Assembly (NCBI GenBank): GCA_025201365.1
Contig: JAIXMF010000041.1
Location: 1 to 61,131 of the forward strand
Direction of reading: 5' to 3'
DNA length: 61,131 nt
Source: Syncephalis plumigaleata
Lineage: Eukaryota; Zoopagomycota; Zoopagomycetes; Zoopagales; Piptocephalidaceae
The notes beneath the pieces are model-generated. The model was not told the DNA's origin and did no database searches. It saw only the letters and a list, made by a program, of their open reading frames with translations. This document shows, in pieces, positions 11,494 to 22,716 of the stretch (its first letter is position 1; each line of letters opens with the position of its first letter). The position numbers and the translations under genes are program-made.

Positions 11494-11749
11494 CAGCCAC
11501 GTATGTCCAGCACCTACCTAACTTCCACTACAACTATTGTATTGTATATTTACGTGATCTTGTGCCATGTCTTCTTTATTAAATAAAATTAGGCTACGGC
11601 CCAGGATTATAATAATAAAAAAAAAAAAAAAAAGGAAATTTTTTTGTAATTTTTTTATTAGTCATCACTGCATTCTATACAAAAGTTGTAAACAAGTTAA
11701 TGACGTAGTCACCTATACGTCTTTCGCTTTTCCTTAACACACATACCAA

Positions 11750-12175
11750 ATGTCTATTCCTACATTGCCTCGCTTTCATACGCTAACATTGCTGCACAAT
11801 CCAGCGTGTTCAAAGTCGCGCGCTGCATTGGCGTTACTGCAAGAGCGAGCGCCTAAAGCGAACCCACCTTTTGACCTTGATGTCGTTAACTACCTCGAGT
11901 CACCCTTGACTAAGAGTCAACTGCGTTCGCTAACATCTTACTTAGTTACTGGCAGCAATGATAGTAGTAATTTGCGACAATTGCTACGGGATGAACCAGA
12001 GATTGCTAGCACGGTAGGTACAACGCCTACTGCCGAACAACTGGTGCAAGTGCTTCATGAACATCCTGCCTGGATGCAGCGACCCGTTGCCGTGGATTGG
12101 GTACGCGGACGAGCAGTTATCGGTCGTCCACCCGAAGCAGTTCTCTCCATCACCGAGGGTGTTGGTCAAGACTAA
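11750..12175 (+). CDS. ArsC/Spx-family thioredoxin-fold protein
   Basis: A single-exon gene for 141 residues. The N-terminus has HNPACSKSR, matching the CxxS-type active-site loop of ArsC-like proteins. The C-terminus has MQRPVAVDWVRGRAVIGRPPEAV, the conserved R-P-(I/V)...G-R-P-P-E block of the YfgD/ArsC family. Such proteins are arsenate-reductase-like or thiol-redox proteins; the substrate cannot be read from sequence. It lies downstream of the LINE poly-A end, so the LINE has landed in its promoter region. It converges with the coiled-coil gene at 12390-13555. Confidence 0.8.
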   Translation: MSIPTLPRFHTLTLLHNPACSKSRAALALLQERAPKANPPFDLDVVNYLESPLTKSQLRSLTSYLVTGSNDSSNLRQLLRDEPEIASTVGTTPTAEQLVQVLHEHPAWMQRPVAVDWVRGRAVIGRPPEAVLSITEGVGQD

Positions 12176-12389
12176 TAAACTAGTCGTGCACATTGTTTAC
12201 ACTTGAATACCATGCTGCTCTTATTTACACTAGTTGCTTCTTTATTGTTCATCATGTATACTCGTATTTAATTGCCAAATGCTAACATAAAATTGCGTAG
12301 CTTTTCATTGTCGACCCAGTCTACTTGACTTTCCAGGATAAGACCCTAATCAACGATGTATGTTAATACTGCTTATTCGCTAATAATCA

Positions 12390-13555
12390 CTAGTAATACG
12401 TTACAAAGTACAAATGACGTAGCGTATTAATCTGACAGCCTAGTTCACCGAGTCTTTTGTTCGATTCATCGAGCGAAGATGTCCTACAAGTGTGTCATCG
12501 TGAGTTAATGTCAAAAATACATTATTACTAGTAGTAGCGATTGATAGTTACCTGAATGAATCGGTACAAAGTGATGTATCGCCAGTCTTCTCCTTTAGAC
12601 TTTTAAATAGTTTCTCATTAATACGATGTTGCTCTACCGGCATGAGTAAATAAACAATTGTATTATATACCGAATGCCAACCTACTAGATATCTTCATTG
12701 TTAATTCAGATGATTTTTGTTCAAGTGTCGCGATATTTTGTTGTAATTCATCATATTGCACGCTTGTTGACTGGATTGATCGAATTAGTCCAGATACTAA
12801 GCTACTCATTAAATACACATCATAATGCAATCATTAGTTATCCATAAATGATATACGTCTCTTATACTTACTAGGATGGATGACCCTTGTCGTTGTTCTT
12901 CTTCGCGGCAAATACCATTCTGTCAATAGTACGAACCATATTACGCCTATTGTTTACAATTAGTTTACGCTGATAATTAGAATTCAGTATACATAGATCT
13001 ATGTGGATTTCACATTACATTTCATTGATTCGTCTCTTATAGGCATCCATGTGCACTAGCTTATTTTGAAGCTGGCGTCGTTCTTCAATTGTCTTAGCGA
13101 GATTATTCAATTTCTCGGCGGTTACATCGTGCTTGTGCAATTCAGGTTTACGCTCGGTCTCGCTAGTGTTTGGCAGGATGTTCGCTCGTTTGCTCGTCGC
13201 CACATAACGACTTGACGTATTGCCCGCTCTAGTCTTGCCGTGAGACTGACTAGCTTTGTTCACCTGTTTCCCTAATTATTAATGACAAGTAAGCTAACGA
13301 TATAGTAGTGCTATGTATACATATACGTTATAACTTCTTACGCGCTATAAACACTGGTCGTCGTTGACGTGGTTGTCCTCGCGTATTTCGTCTATAATAA
13401 CGCTTATGCGAACGACTTGATGATAAGTCGACCCGCCTCTTACGCATCAAGTTGACTATTTTCCGTTTATCATACGCGGTTACTCCCGTTTCAACACGAG
13501 TAAATAGGTCGAGTAATTCGCGAGCATTCTGATGTAACTGTATGGGCACTGTCAT
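12390..13555 (-). CDS. Unrecognised 277-residue coiled-coil protein, six exons
   Basis: Exons 13555-13342, 13271-13019, 12946-12872, 12801-12686, 12633-12552 and 12483-12390 join in frame (834 nt) with GT-AG introns. The first half is basic (KRRVDLSSSRSHKRYYRRN, RQRRPVF). The second half is strongly heptad-like: EKLNNLAKTIEERRQLQNKL, YKRRINEMRNMVRTIDRM and YDELQQNIATLEQKSSELT. No enzyme motif or membrane segment is visible. A nuclear or cytoskeletal structural role is possible but is only a guess. It shares a 92-bp divergent promoter with uS2m. Exon 2 reads into a stop inside the following intron, so ORF-only views break this gene into pieces. Confidence 0.65.
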
Positions 13556-13647
13556 TTTGAAATAGTAAAGTAAAAATAAAAGTGGCCTTTTTCACTCTTT
13601 ACTCGTTTGCATTCGTTTTCATATTGACAGTATTACGCGTTTTTGCC
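13556..13647. promoter_or_regulatory. 92-bp divergent promoter between the coiled-coil gene and uS2m
   Basis: Start codons of two opposite-strand genes are only 92 bp apart, so both must initiate from this short stretch. No clear TATA box was recognised. Shared control is inferred from spacing alone. Confidence 0.5.
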
Positions 13648-14814
13648 ATGTTGGCCGCCACGAGAACAATGATCCGGGTGAGTAAGCACACGCACACATT
13701 GGTACGCCTGTGTGCTCGTCCGTATAGATCGTATACTGATCCTAAAGTAATAGCGCGTGGGTCTACGTGCCATATCCACCGCGCAGTCTGCGCCGCTAAG
13801 TAAATCAGCAAGCGGTCCTTCCTTAACTCGACCCAACTATCGAATTAATATTGGTAAGTGGTCCAGGATTACCGCCACTATTAGTGCGACTATGGTACTT
13901 ACTGCGCTGTAGGCGAGAGTAATGCTCGATCTCTTATGTTGAATGAATCTATGGGCCGAAACGCGGTAGCACCCGACCAACTCACTGTGGCACGTCTGCT
14001 TGCTAGCGGACTACACTTGGGACATGCACAGGAGTTGTGGCATCCCCTCAATCTACCGTATATCTTTGGTACACGCGCCGGTATTCATGTCATCAATCTC
14101 GAAGTGACGCTAACCCATTTGCGACGTGCTTGTCGCGTGTTGCGTCAAGTGGCGCTGGACGATGGACTTATCCTATTTATCGGCACACGTCCCGGTCTGC
14201 AACACTTGCCCGTGATGGCCGCTCGACGATGCGGCGGCTACTACGTGGCACAACGATGGGTTGCCGGCACCATTACTAATGCACACAAGCTACTACATCG
14301 ATCACAGGTGCAAAGTGGATCAGGACAAATGAACCAAGTAGCGTTGGAGACCGATGTCGACGCCATGTCATCCAATATTGATGATTACAACGATGCCAGC
14401 AGTTATACGGCCGGCGTATCACCTGATGCTGCCGGTATCGCACCGAGTAGACGCGATCGTACATCGGGTGAGTCACAGGGACAGGAGCAAGCTCGATTCC
14501 GTCGTAAGAAGTCGCCCATCTATCGACCTGATCTTATGGTGGTGTTGAATCCTTTGGAGAATCGCATTGCATTGGCCGAGGCACAACGAGCCAATATCCC
14601 CACCATTGGTCTCATCGACACGGATTGCGATCCACGCTTGGTCACCTATCCTATTCCAGGCAATGACGATAGTATACGCGCAGTAGAACTAATATCCGGC
14701 GTATTAAGCGTGGCAGCACGAAGTGGAGTCATGGCACGGGAACGACTTATTAGCGAGAAGGAGAGCAGGGTACTGGAGGAGTCTACACAAGCACCATGGC
14801 ATATTACTGATTAA
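13648..14814 (+). CDS. MRP4: Mitochondrial small-subunit ribosomal protein uS2m
   Basis: Exons 13648-13677, 13754-13853 and 13913-14814 join in frame to 343 residues. The first two exons encode a typical mitochondrial presequence (MLAATRTMIRRVGLRAISTA...). The body is the S2 family: LLASGLHLGHAQELWHPLNLPYIFGTRAGIHVI..., GTRPG, RWVAGTITN, and a second half with PDLMVVLNPLENRIALAEAQRANIPTIGLIDTDCDPRLVTYPIPGNDDS. A ~75-residue low-complexity insertion (about 195-270) interrupts the domain between the two halves. It acts in the mitoribosome small subunit. The start codon rests on the presequence and clean splice phases (0 and 1). Confidence 0.9.
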
Positions 14815-14934
14815 TTACGAGAAAAGCAACAACAACAACAATGCTTAGTTGAACACTAATCACATTCCATATTTGATTACACTATTTCACAAATAAATAT
14901 CCGCGTAAAATAGAAGTGTATTCGTTATATCCTT

Positions 14935-14973
14935 GCTAACTGCGCAAATTGGAAGAAGGAAAAGTCCTGTATT
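14935..14973 (+). repeat. Short copy of the Fanzor 3' end (copy C)
   Basis: Reads GCTAACTGCGCAAATTGGA and then GGAAAAGTCCTGTATT. It matches the segment downstream of the Fanzor stop (19512-19545) and the Fanzor relic at 32722-32757. It lies about 120 bp after the uS2m stop codon. The similarity stops abruptly after CCTGTATT. Confidence 0.7.
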
Positions 14974-15838
14974 ACAGCTGCTTTGTAGCCTGATAAATGA
15001 CATCACTCCACGTAATTGTAACACTAGCATGAATCAACTACAGTGTTTTTCCATCCAATTTGCGCATTTATCCTTTAACTATTGCAGTTTATTAATAAAT
15101 AGATTCACACAATTGTTAACACCATTATTACCATAGAAATGCCGATTAACATAGCATGATAATAATAACAATTCAGTATTCAGTAATGGATCCTATATTG
15201 ATAGCAATAATTATCATCATCAATTCTATAAGGTAGACGATACAAGTGTACTAGTATAGTTGGATATTGCCATGTCATGTACTTACAAGTAGTAATAAAC
15301 TAGTATGATAGATAAGTTATGATGATAATGCTTACGGTTAATGGCATAGAGAGCAAAGAGTGAACAAATAGAATACAAGATAAACAATGTAATAAACAAG
15401 CAGTAGTTAGTAGAATGACTGACTTGTCACGAAGGAGCAAGGAATGAGCAAGGAAGGGTGCATGAACACGTATGTCAGTTTATTCGAAGAAGCAGTATAT
15501 GCTTGTAGGTAGATAGAGTATGTAGATGGCAGTAAACAAATAAAAATACAAATAAAAGCATGACGTAAGGGTGGCATACAAACAGATGACGGAAAAGAGT
15601 GGTAAAAGTAAAAGGTGCATATTACAACGAGAACAGTGAACGCTTAAGCATTGATAAATAAGCAGGACAGTGATAGAAAACAAAGGACTAGAACGAACAA
15701 TAAACAAGGCTTATTGGAATAGTAATAATAACGACAAGTGAGCATGTAAATAGGATAGAGCAAGAGGAAAACAAAGAGATAAATAAACGGCATAGAGATA
15801 GTATGACAGAATAGCTGCTATTGGGAGTGTGTATGCTA

Positions 15839-16450
15839 GAGTAAAAGAGGAAGTAAGTGGAATGTGAATGACACGAAGAAGACGCGTATTACTGAGAAAG
15901 TAAAAGAACTAGCTAGCATATAGAGAAGAGGAAGTAGACGTGTGTTGTTTACTGACAAGTGGAATGTAGTTGACACTAAGAAGACAGCATCGGTAAAGAA
16001 GTAAAGGGAATGGCAGGGAAATGTTGACACGAAGAAGACAGTATGTGAAAGAAGTCAACGTCAAGTGGAATGTAGTCAAGTCTAAGAAGACAGCATTGAT
16101 AGAGGTAAAGGGAAAAAGGAAGCAATAGAAGCAGCTAGAATGTGTTTGACACGAAGAAAACAATAGGTGAAAGAAGTTAACGACTAGTGGAATGTTGGCA
16201 AGATCAAGAAAGCGCGTGTTGTTGAATGACAAAGGAAATAGCAGAGAAATGAGGTTAGCACGAATAAGATAGTATTTGAAAGAAGTAAAGGAGGAAATAA
16301 TGCTTTTATTGACTAATAAAGAAAATTAAACAAGAAAGAAATAAAGAGAATGAAGTTGGCACAAAAATGAGATGTATTGTTGAATGACAAGTGGAATGTA
16401 GTTGCCACTAAGAAGACAGTATTGCTAAAGAAGTAAAGGAAGAGGAGGAG
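15839..16450. repeat. Degenerate tandem repeat, period about 102-122 bp
   Basis: The core GTGGAATGT recurs at 15857, 15959, 16065, 16187 and 16391 (spacings 102, 106, 122 and about twice 102). Each core is followed by variants of TTGACACTAAGAAGACAG and then GTAAAGAAGTAAAGG. The units have diverged strongly, so this is an old minisatellite or a decayed array. The strand is purine-rich (GAAG/AAAG) throughout. Confidence 0.7.
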
Positions 16451-16863
16451 GAAATAATAATGAAGTAGATATTTAGAGATGAATTAGTAAATAGATTAAT
16501 AACAGTTAATAGGGAGTTAAGGGAAGGTTACTAATGGAAGCATTAATAAGTGCTAATTCATCTATTAACACCCGTTACAAAACTCTGCTCATTTATTAAT
16601 AAAGGATCTATTCAATTATAATTAATAAAATATTAACAAGTTCATTAGTACTTATTAACGCTTATTGATTGCTAAATTATAATTGGCATTATGCCATTGT
16701 AGCTAAGTTACAATGACACTAGATGACACGAATCTTACTGTATTGTGCTGTAAATGACATTGTAGCTAAGTTACAATAGATTCATTCATTCTGTATGTAT
16801 CTGAATGAGCGTATTCACTCTTGCACAATAGATCGATGCAGTTAATACTACTAACACTCCACG

Positions 16864-16870
16864 TATATAA
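16864..16870 (+). promoter_or_regulatory. TATA box of the Fanzor gene
   Basis: TATATAAAG lies about 110 bp before the ATG at 16978, the best TATA match in the upstream region. Confidence 0.5.
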
Positions 16871-16977
16871 AGAGACGTCTATACTACACTACAATAAAAG
16901 ATTAATTAAGCCTTCATATTATAACTGTTCTCGCTTTACCGTATTACTATTACATTGATATCCATCCTTTTTTTTAC

Positions 16978-19432
16978 ATGGCGTCACCGCCAGGGACTAA
17001 AGTCTCGTCAACTAAAGGCAGACCCAAATCTTCTGCCAGCGGTGAACGAGTGCTGTCTGTAAAGTCCTCTGTATCTGGTCTTGGTTGGGCTGATAAGTAT
17101 CGCGGTGTTTTAAGCGATCTAGTAAACACCGTGCATACTACAACCCTCCATGCGTATTCGTTCTCAAAGTACATATTTCTTAGTGAATTTGAGGGGAATG
17201 CAGACTTCAAGTTTGAGGAATACATTTGCGAGGACTTTTTCAAAGAGGTGTGGCTTTCCTTAGTCGAGCGTACGCGAAAAGGCCAGATCAAAAAAGAAGA
17301 AACAGTTAAATTTCGTAAATTGATCAGCAAGCATTGGAAGGATTATCATACCGCTACTGATTATCAAAAGCCAAAGTTAGCCTATGCTGACCAGTCCGCT
17401 ACCTATGAAGCAACCAGAATTTATGTTGCTTATACCAACAACATCAAATTACACTTTGCCGACCATCTTCGACGCGCCATCAACAAACATTTCGATGTCA
17501 AGGAGCGGATAAAGGCTATGAAGGAGGGATTGCCCAAGGGAGTAAGTGATGCTGTGATTTGCGAGGAAATCAGTGCTATCACTACTCCAGTAAAAGACTT
17601 TAAAGCCGCAATAGCGAAGCGAGGCGGGCTTGAAAAGTTGGTTAAAGAAGATCCCACGTTCACTGAGGCATTCGACAAGTTTAGGGATGTTTTGAGTGCT
17701 TATCCTGAGGGCTACGAGTTTGAAAAGGATAGCATTTATTATGATTGTAAAGCAAATCCAGCTATGCATTTCAAAGCATTCTACAAGCTTGATCTTTTAT
17801 TCGAAGACCTCAAATTAAAGGCTTTTGAATGTTTCCCGCTACGCCGTTCATTTTCGCCTTGCTATATTCACATTGATACCACTATCCTTTGTCAGAATAT
17901 ATTAAATTGCAAGTGTAGGAGTGAAGAAGCTAAGAGGAGGAAAAAGGACGAGGAAGCGGGGAAGGAAGAGGGGAAGGCGAAGAAGAAGGCGAAGAAGAAG
18001 AAGACTGAGGAAGAGCTTAAGGCTTGGAAGACGGAACATTGGGAACGGGTCGTGGAGCTCAATCGAAAAGTATTCAAGGATCAAATGCGTGGCAAGCTCG
18101 AATTTTTTGGCTCGATCGACACCGATGGCGTTGGCGTCACGGTTATCAAGAAGGTCATCAAGAAGGTCACCAAGAAGGTCACCAAGAAGGTCACCAAGGA
18201 AGGGGGAGCGAAATCAGCAAAGGAGCCAGCAGAGGAATCAGCAACACAGGAATCAACAGAGGAACGCATCCGATATATCACCGAGTTAGATGATGAGGAG
18301 CACGAGGAAATCAAAGGCAAATGCGTGGCGGTGGACCCTGGAAGAAGAGACTTACTATTTTGTGTACACGAGAAATCGACACCAGATGAGCCAAGGAAAT
18401 ATCGGTACACAAAACAATGTCAAGACAAGATGCGGAGGATGAAGAAATACCGCAGGATTATCCAGAAGTGCAAGAAGGGGAACCAGGCGGTGCTGGATGC
18501 CGAGGCAGCTCTTTCGGAAATCAAGGGCAGCGCTGTATCTCTGGAGAAATATAAGGACTATCTGAGATGCAGATCACAGCACTCGGAGGTCCTTACTAGC
18601 TTCTACCGAGACACACCCACCACCCCTATCACCCGTCCTCCCGCCACCGATCCCATCACTGATCCCATCACCGATTCTGCCGCTAAGCCCGCCACCGAGC
18701 CCACCACCCGTCCTACCACTCAGCCTCTTTTTAGGAAGCTAAAGCTCTCAGCATACATCAACAAACAAAAGAGTGATCAAATGCTGATCAAAGAGCTAAC
18801 TAAGAAGTTCGGTAAGGATGCGGTATTTGTGATGGGCAACTGGTCTGCTCCTCATGCCAAACACCACGAGCCCATACGTGGTGTTGGCTTTAGAAGACTT
18901 ATACAACAACATTTTAAAGTCTTTCTAATTGATGAGCATAAGACCAGCAAGTGCTGTCCCGAGTGCAAGAATCCCTCCCTCGAGACATACAAGCCAGTCG
19001 ATAATCCTCGGCCCGATCAACGGAAAAAACGTTCTAAAGTTATTCGACATGGTCTCTTAAGGTAAGTACAATTTATTACACTTTGCTATTTATTACAATA
19101 TATTAATTAATTATTTTATTAGATGTACACATCGAACTTGTAAAGAGGCCATGAAGAATATCAAGGACAAGAAGGTTCAAGAGGGTATGATGGACACGGA
19201 GGACGAGAAGGTCGAGCTGGATAAAGACAACAAGCCAATTAAAAAATTCGAGTATCGTGTATGGAATCGGGATATGGCAGCATGTCTGAATGTTATTCAG
19301 ATTATCCACAGTCTTCGTGCTAAAGGCCGTATTCCAGAACAATTTCAACGAAGTACCGTTCCTTCTAAACGTTCAAGCAATGATGAGCAAGACCAAGAGG
19401 GAACCAAACAACAAAAAACAATTCATCCGTGA
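16978..19432 (+). CDS. Fanzor (eukaryotic TnpB-like RNA-guided nuclease)
   Basis: Exons 16978-19061 and 19123-19432 join in frame to 797 residues; the 61-nt intron is GT-AG. The C-terminal third is a RuvC-like nuclease: motif I CVAVDPGRRDLLF (about 445), motif II region VFVMGNWSAPHAKHH (about 620), then FLIDEHKTSKCCPEC, which holds the alternative catalytic Glu described for Fanzors and the first half of a zinc ribbon. CTHRTC completes the ribbon, and motif III is YRVWNRDMAACLNV. The N-terminal ~300 residues are helical and may be the guide/target-binding lobe. Lys-rich stretches (KKAKKKAKKKKT) could serve as nuclear signals. Two low-complexity inserts are present: a four-fold KKVTKK repeat and a Thr/Pro-rich block between RuvC I and II. 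No other transposase lies beside it. The frame is open and may be functional. Confidence 0.9.
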
Positions 19433-19560
19433 TAGTTATCGCTATCTACACCCCAAAATACAGGGTAATTGTAAGTGTTATTATAACTATCATTTATTCA
19501 TAAATCAGAAGGCTAACTGCGCAAATTGGATGGAAAAAGCCTGTAGGCAGCTCGATCATA
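19433..19560 (+). other. Fanzor 3' non-coding region with conserved end (copy A), candidate guide-RNA region
   Basis: The segment at 19512-19545 (GGCTAACTGCGCAAATTGG, then AAAAAGCCTGTA) recurs at 14935 and 32722. In known Fanzor and TnpB systems the guide RNA is copied from the 3' end of the element, with its guide taken from the flank. By that analogy this is the place to expect it. The GGCT...AGCC ends of the segment can pair. That it is transcribed as a guide RNA is inference. Confidence 0.4.
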
Positions 19561-19738
19561 AACCCTAGTCGCTTGGCTTCTTTTTGTTTATGATTCCAAT
19601 TGTTTCTCTTTTTCTTGTCTATTCTCTCCATTCTACTACGCTATATATTACACTACACTCACTACACTACGTCGCAACTATTTACATTTGTCTACATACA
19701 TTTATATTTCTTACTAGTTGTGTCTATTGCTATCCTCC

Positions 19739-22716
19739 ATGTCTTTTCATCGTCATACGCTGTCTGAAGGCAATCCAAGCTTACCCAATCAACCGTTTAC
19801 TTCACTCGACAACCCTAACCCTTCTAATGAGCTGGCCGACTCTACCACCACCGAGCCACAAACCATATCGTCACTCACTGCAAACACATCACCAATCAGT
19901 ACTGAAGATATCCCAAGTGTTCACGTATTAGCAGCTTCATTCCCCAACGACGAACCCTCTCATGTTCTATCCAGTAATGATGATTTGCCATTTACCTCGA
20001 GTGAAACCATAGGCCTGCCAGTTCCTGTTCTTCATTCTAGTCGTAATGAAGAGCAAAGTGGTCTACGTCAGTCTCTGGATACTTCATTTCTACGCTCTGC
20101 ACTCGAACACTCTCTAGTCAATGCTGTGTACGCGCATCCACCAGAGGAGGCGCAAATATCTTCTTCCGATGCTGCTATCGTCAATGATACAACACCACTC
20201 CTATCGGCATCTAGACGTTCGCGTGCCATATCAGCACCGGCACCACACGCCATGAGATCGCCATCATTGTCATCGAATCCGGCATCGATGGTGGGACAGC
20301 CCTCTATGCAATCTAACGTGCCACCACCCGTACCCTCAGCTGTACATCGATTAGGAGGCGGTGCTGCTTACGTGTCAGCTCAGTCAACTCGACCATATTC
20401 TGGAATATCATCTCGAAATGACTACTCTACCAGTCGTGTCAATCCATCGACATCTCGCCCGTTACGTCCACCTGCTTCCGCTTATCTGCCGTACAATCCA
20501 TACTTGGCCGGGTTAAGTCGTCCTGCATCGCGAGCCATCAATCACTCCCCTTATCTGCAATATCCTGATCGCTCTCGACCGGCTACACCGCCCTATGAGG
20601 CATCAAATACGCGTGTAAATCCAACGGCAGCCTCATCATCATCATCGGCCTTTCCCGCTCAGTCGTCCTTGTGCACACATTGTCATAGTAACTTGTCTAA
20701 TGGTAATCAGCCATCTGCAACGACATTCAACGCGCATGATGGATCGTCAAATACTGACACGACTAATGCAAAGAATCCCGCCAGCAACATTGATCATGAG
20801 CACAGCAATGATAAAGACACGGCTAGAGACGGTCCACGTATTGCTGCACCTGTGCCAAGAGAAGCATCCGTGTTTCATCCTCCTTATATAACATCACCGT
20901 TGGTTAATGTCACCGATGTACATCAGCATTATCCTCCTCATCCTCATCCTCATCCTCATCCTCAGCAATACTATCATCCGCATTTGCAACAACAACATCA
21001 TCATCCTCCTTATCATGGTCATGCATATACAGGTGATCCCACTGCCACCGATCTAGCCTATGAGTTGAGTCAACATTATCCTTTGTATTATCCAGAAATG
21101 CATGATCCACGACCAGCAGTTGAACTCAATGAGTTACGTCAAATGTTCGAACGACGTGAAACACAAATGAATCGACAGGCTCGACTACGCTCGAATAGAT
21201 CACCTACCTTGCCCTATAATTATGGTGCGGTGAGTCCGCGTGATACTGAGCACACCTCGAATAAACGTCGTGGAGGAAGTGGCGCGTTTTCACATCTATC
21301 CGCTTCAGTTAAGGGTAGTCATGGTCGATTCCTATTCTATACACCAAGTATAGGAACGATTACCGCGCCATCGTTTGAAGAGATCGGTCTCGATGTAGCT
21401 GTTCAATCGGGTAATAGCAAGAAGCGGGAAAGCATACCTAGAGCAGGTACGGTACGACAAGCATCGGCCATTTCCGTATCAACTACCGCGCCGATCAACG
21501 ATGAACTAGGCGAGCAAGCAGCAAAACACGATACTGAGCATAAAGGAGAACCAATGGATAACATTCCAAGTACCGAATCAGATACGCAGAAAGCGGCAGA
21601 TCGATTTGCCAACTTGTTGTGCGAAGGACCATTCTGGATTGATGTCACATCACCGACCGACACTGAAATGCGTACACTAAGCAAGGTAGCTACGACAAAG
21701 CAGTTAATCTATGATGACTATATAGTAACAATGTATCTGCGTAATTATTAGATATTCCGTATACATCCATTGACTGCCGAGGATATCATGACAGAGGATA
21801 CGCGTGAAAAGTGTGAACTATTCCGTAATTACTATTTCATATGTTTCCGTTCATTTGATGCCGATCCACATAGTGACACGTATCTAGAACCATTGTCGGT
21901 ATTCACAGTGGTAATGCGTGAAGGCATCATCTCATTCCATCATCGACCAACACCACATGCACGTAATGTACTACGTCGTATTCGACAACTTACCGACTAT
22001 GTCACCATCTCGCCTGACTGGATCAACTATGCGCTGATTGATGATATAACCGATGCATTTGCACCATTGATAGGCAATCTACAATTGGAAGTGGATAGTA
22101 TCGATGAACTAGTGCTTATTCTAAAGGAATCAGAACAGAGCGACATGCTACGTCGAATTGGACATGCTCGTAAAAAGGTCATGACAGCCATGCGATTACT
22201 AGGGGCAAAAGCCGATGTCATGCGTGGTCTCATCAAACGATGCGATGATCGAGTGGGCGGTGAGATTGGCCTATATCTCGGTGATATTCAAGGTAAGTAT
22301 CATAATATAGACGTTGATGTTGATACTAATTGTTTATTGTAGATCATCTTATTACTATGTTACAAAATGTTGCTCATTATGAAAAGATTATCGCACGAGC
22401 ACATAGCAACTATCTCGCACAAATCAGTATAGAATTAACACAGACATCCAATGTGACCAATGATGTCATGACCAAATTAACTGTGCTTGGTACTATACTC
22501 GTACCGATGAATGTGGTTACAGGTATGTATACCATATAAATAATAGAATGCAATGTAAATCTAACATCTATCTATCTAATAGGTTTATGGGGTATGAACG
22601 TGGAAGTACCAGGCAGAGATATAGAAGGGCTTTCATGGTTCTTTGGCATTATCTTTGGTATGACACTGTTAGGCGTGGTGCTGTACATGTATCTACGACG
22701 AAATAAAGTGGTTTGA
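19739..22716 (+). CDS. CorA-family magnesium channel, ALR1/MNR2 type
   Basis: Exons 19739-21685, 21752-22292, 22343-22522 and 22583-22716 join in frame to 933 residues. The first ~560 residues are disordered (Ser/Pro/Thr-rich), with a His-rich run (PHPHPHPHP...YHPHLQQQHHHPPYHGH) near 400-430. The CorA domain follows: GRFLFYTP, FWIDVTSPTDTEMRTLSK|IFRIHPLTAEDI (split by intron 1), a long helix (LQLEVDSIDELVLILKESEQSDMLRRIGHARKKV), then TM1 with the family signature GLWGMNVEVPG and TM2. It imports or releases Mg2+ at the plasma or vacuolar membrane. The next gene upstream is the Fanzor, whose 3' end lies within ~200 bp of this start codon. Confidence 0.92.

Larger units (their letters stand above)
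1..11633 (+). mobile_element. LINE (non-LTR retrotransposon), interrupted by an LTR element
   Basis: A forward-strand LINE made of ORF1 (Gag-like with a zinc knuckle), ORF2 (endonuclease plus reverse transcriptase), a short 3' UTR and a 17-base A run at 11617-11633. ORF1 is split at 1135/7256 by an LTR retrotransposon. The 5' end is at or beyond the window edge, so its own target duplication cannot be checked. ORF2 is open throughout, suggesting a recently active copy. The architecture (APE-type endonuclease, RT, C-terminal CCHC, no RNase H domain that I can see) fits the L1/Tad-like group; the exact clade is not settled by reading. Its 3' end lies 116 bp before the start codon of the ArsC-like gene. 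Confidence 0.9.
14815..16860. other. Gene-free stretch between uS2m and the Fanzor
   Basis: About 2 kb with no credible gene on either strand; the open frames are short and low in complexity. It contains a short copy of the Fanzor 3' end (14935-14973), a degenerate ~100-bp tandem repeat (15839-16450), an AT-rich block rich in TTAATAA (16480-16680), and two near-palindromes at 16696-16714 and 16759-16777. Confidence 0.6.

Noticed and set aside
13015-13263. A separate 82-residue minus-strand gene
   Set aside because: It is exon 2 of the coiled-coil gene; its apparent stop lies just inside the next intron.
15480-16232. Minus-strand open frames rich in Phe, Leu and Ser
   Set aside because: They arise from the purine-rich repeat read in reverse; no start context, no homology seen.
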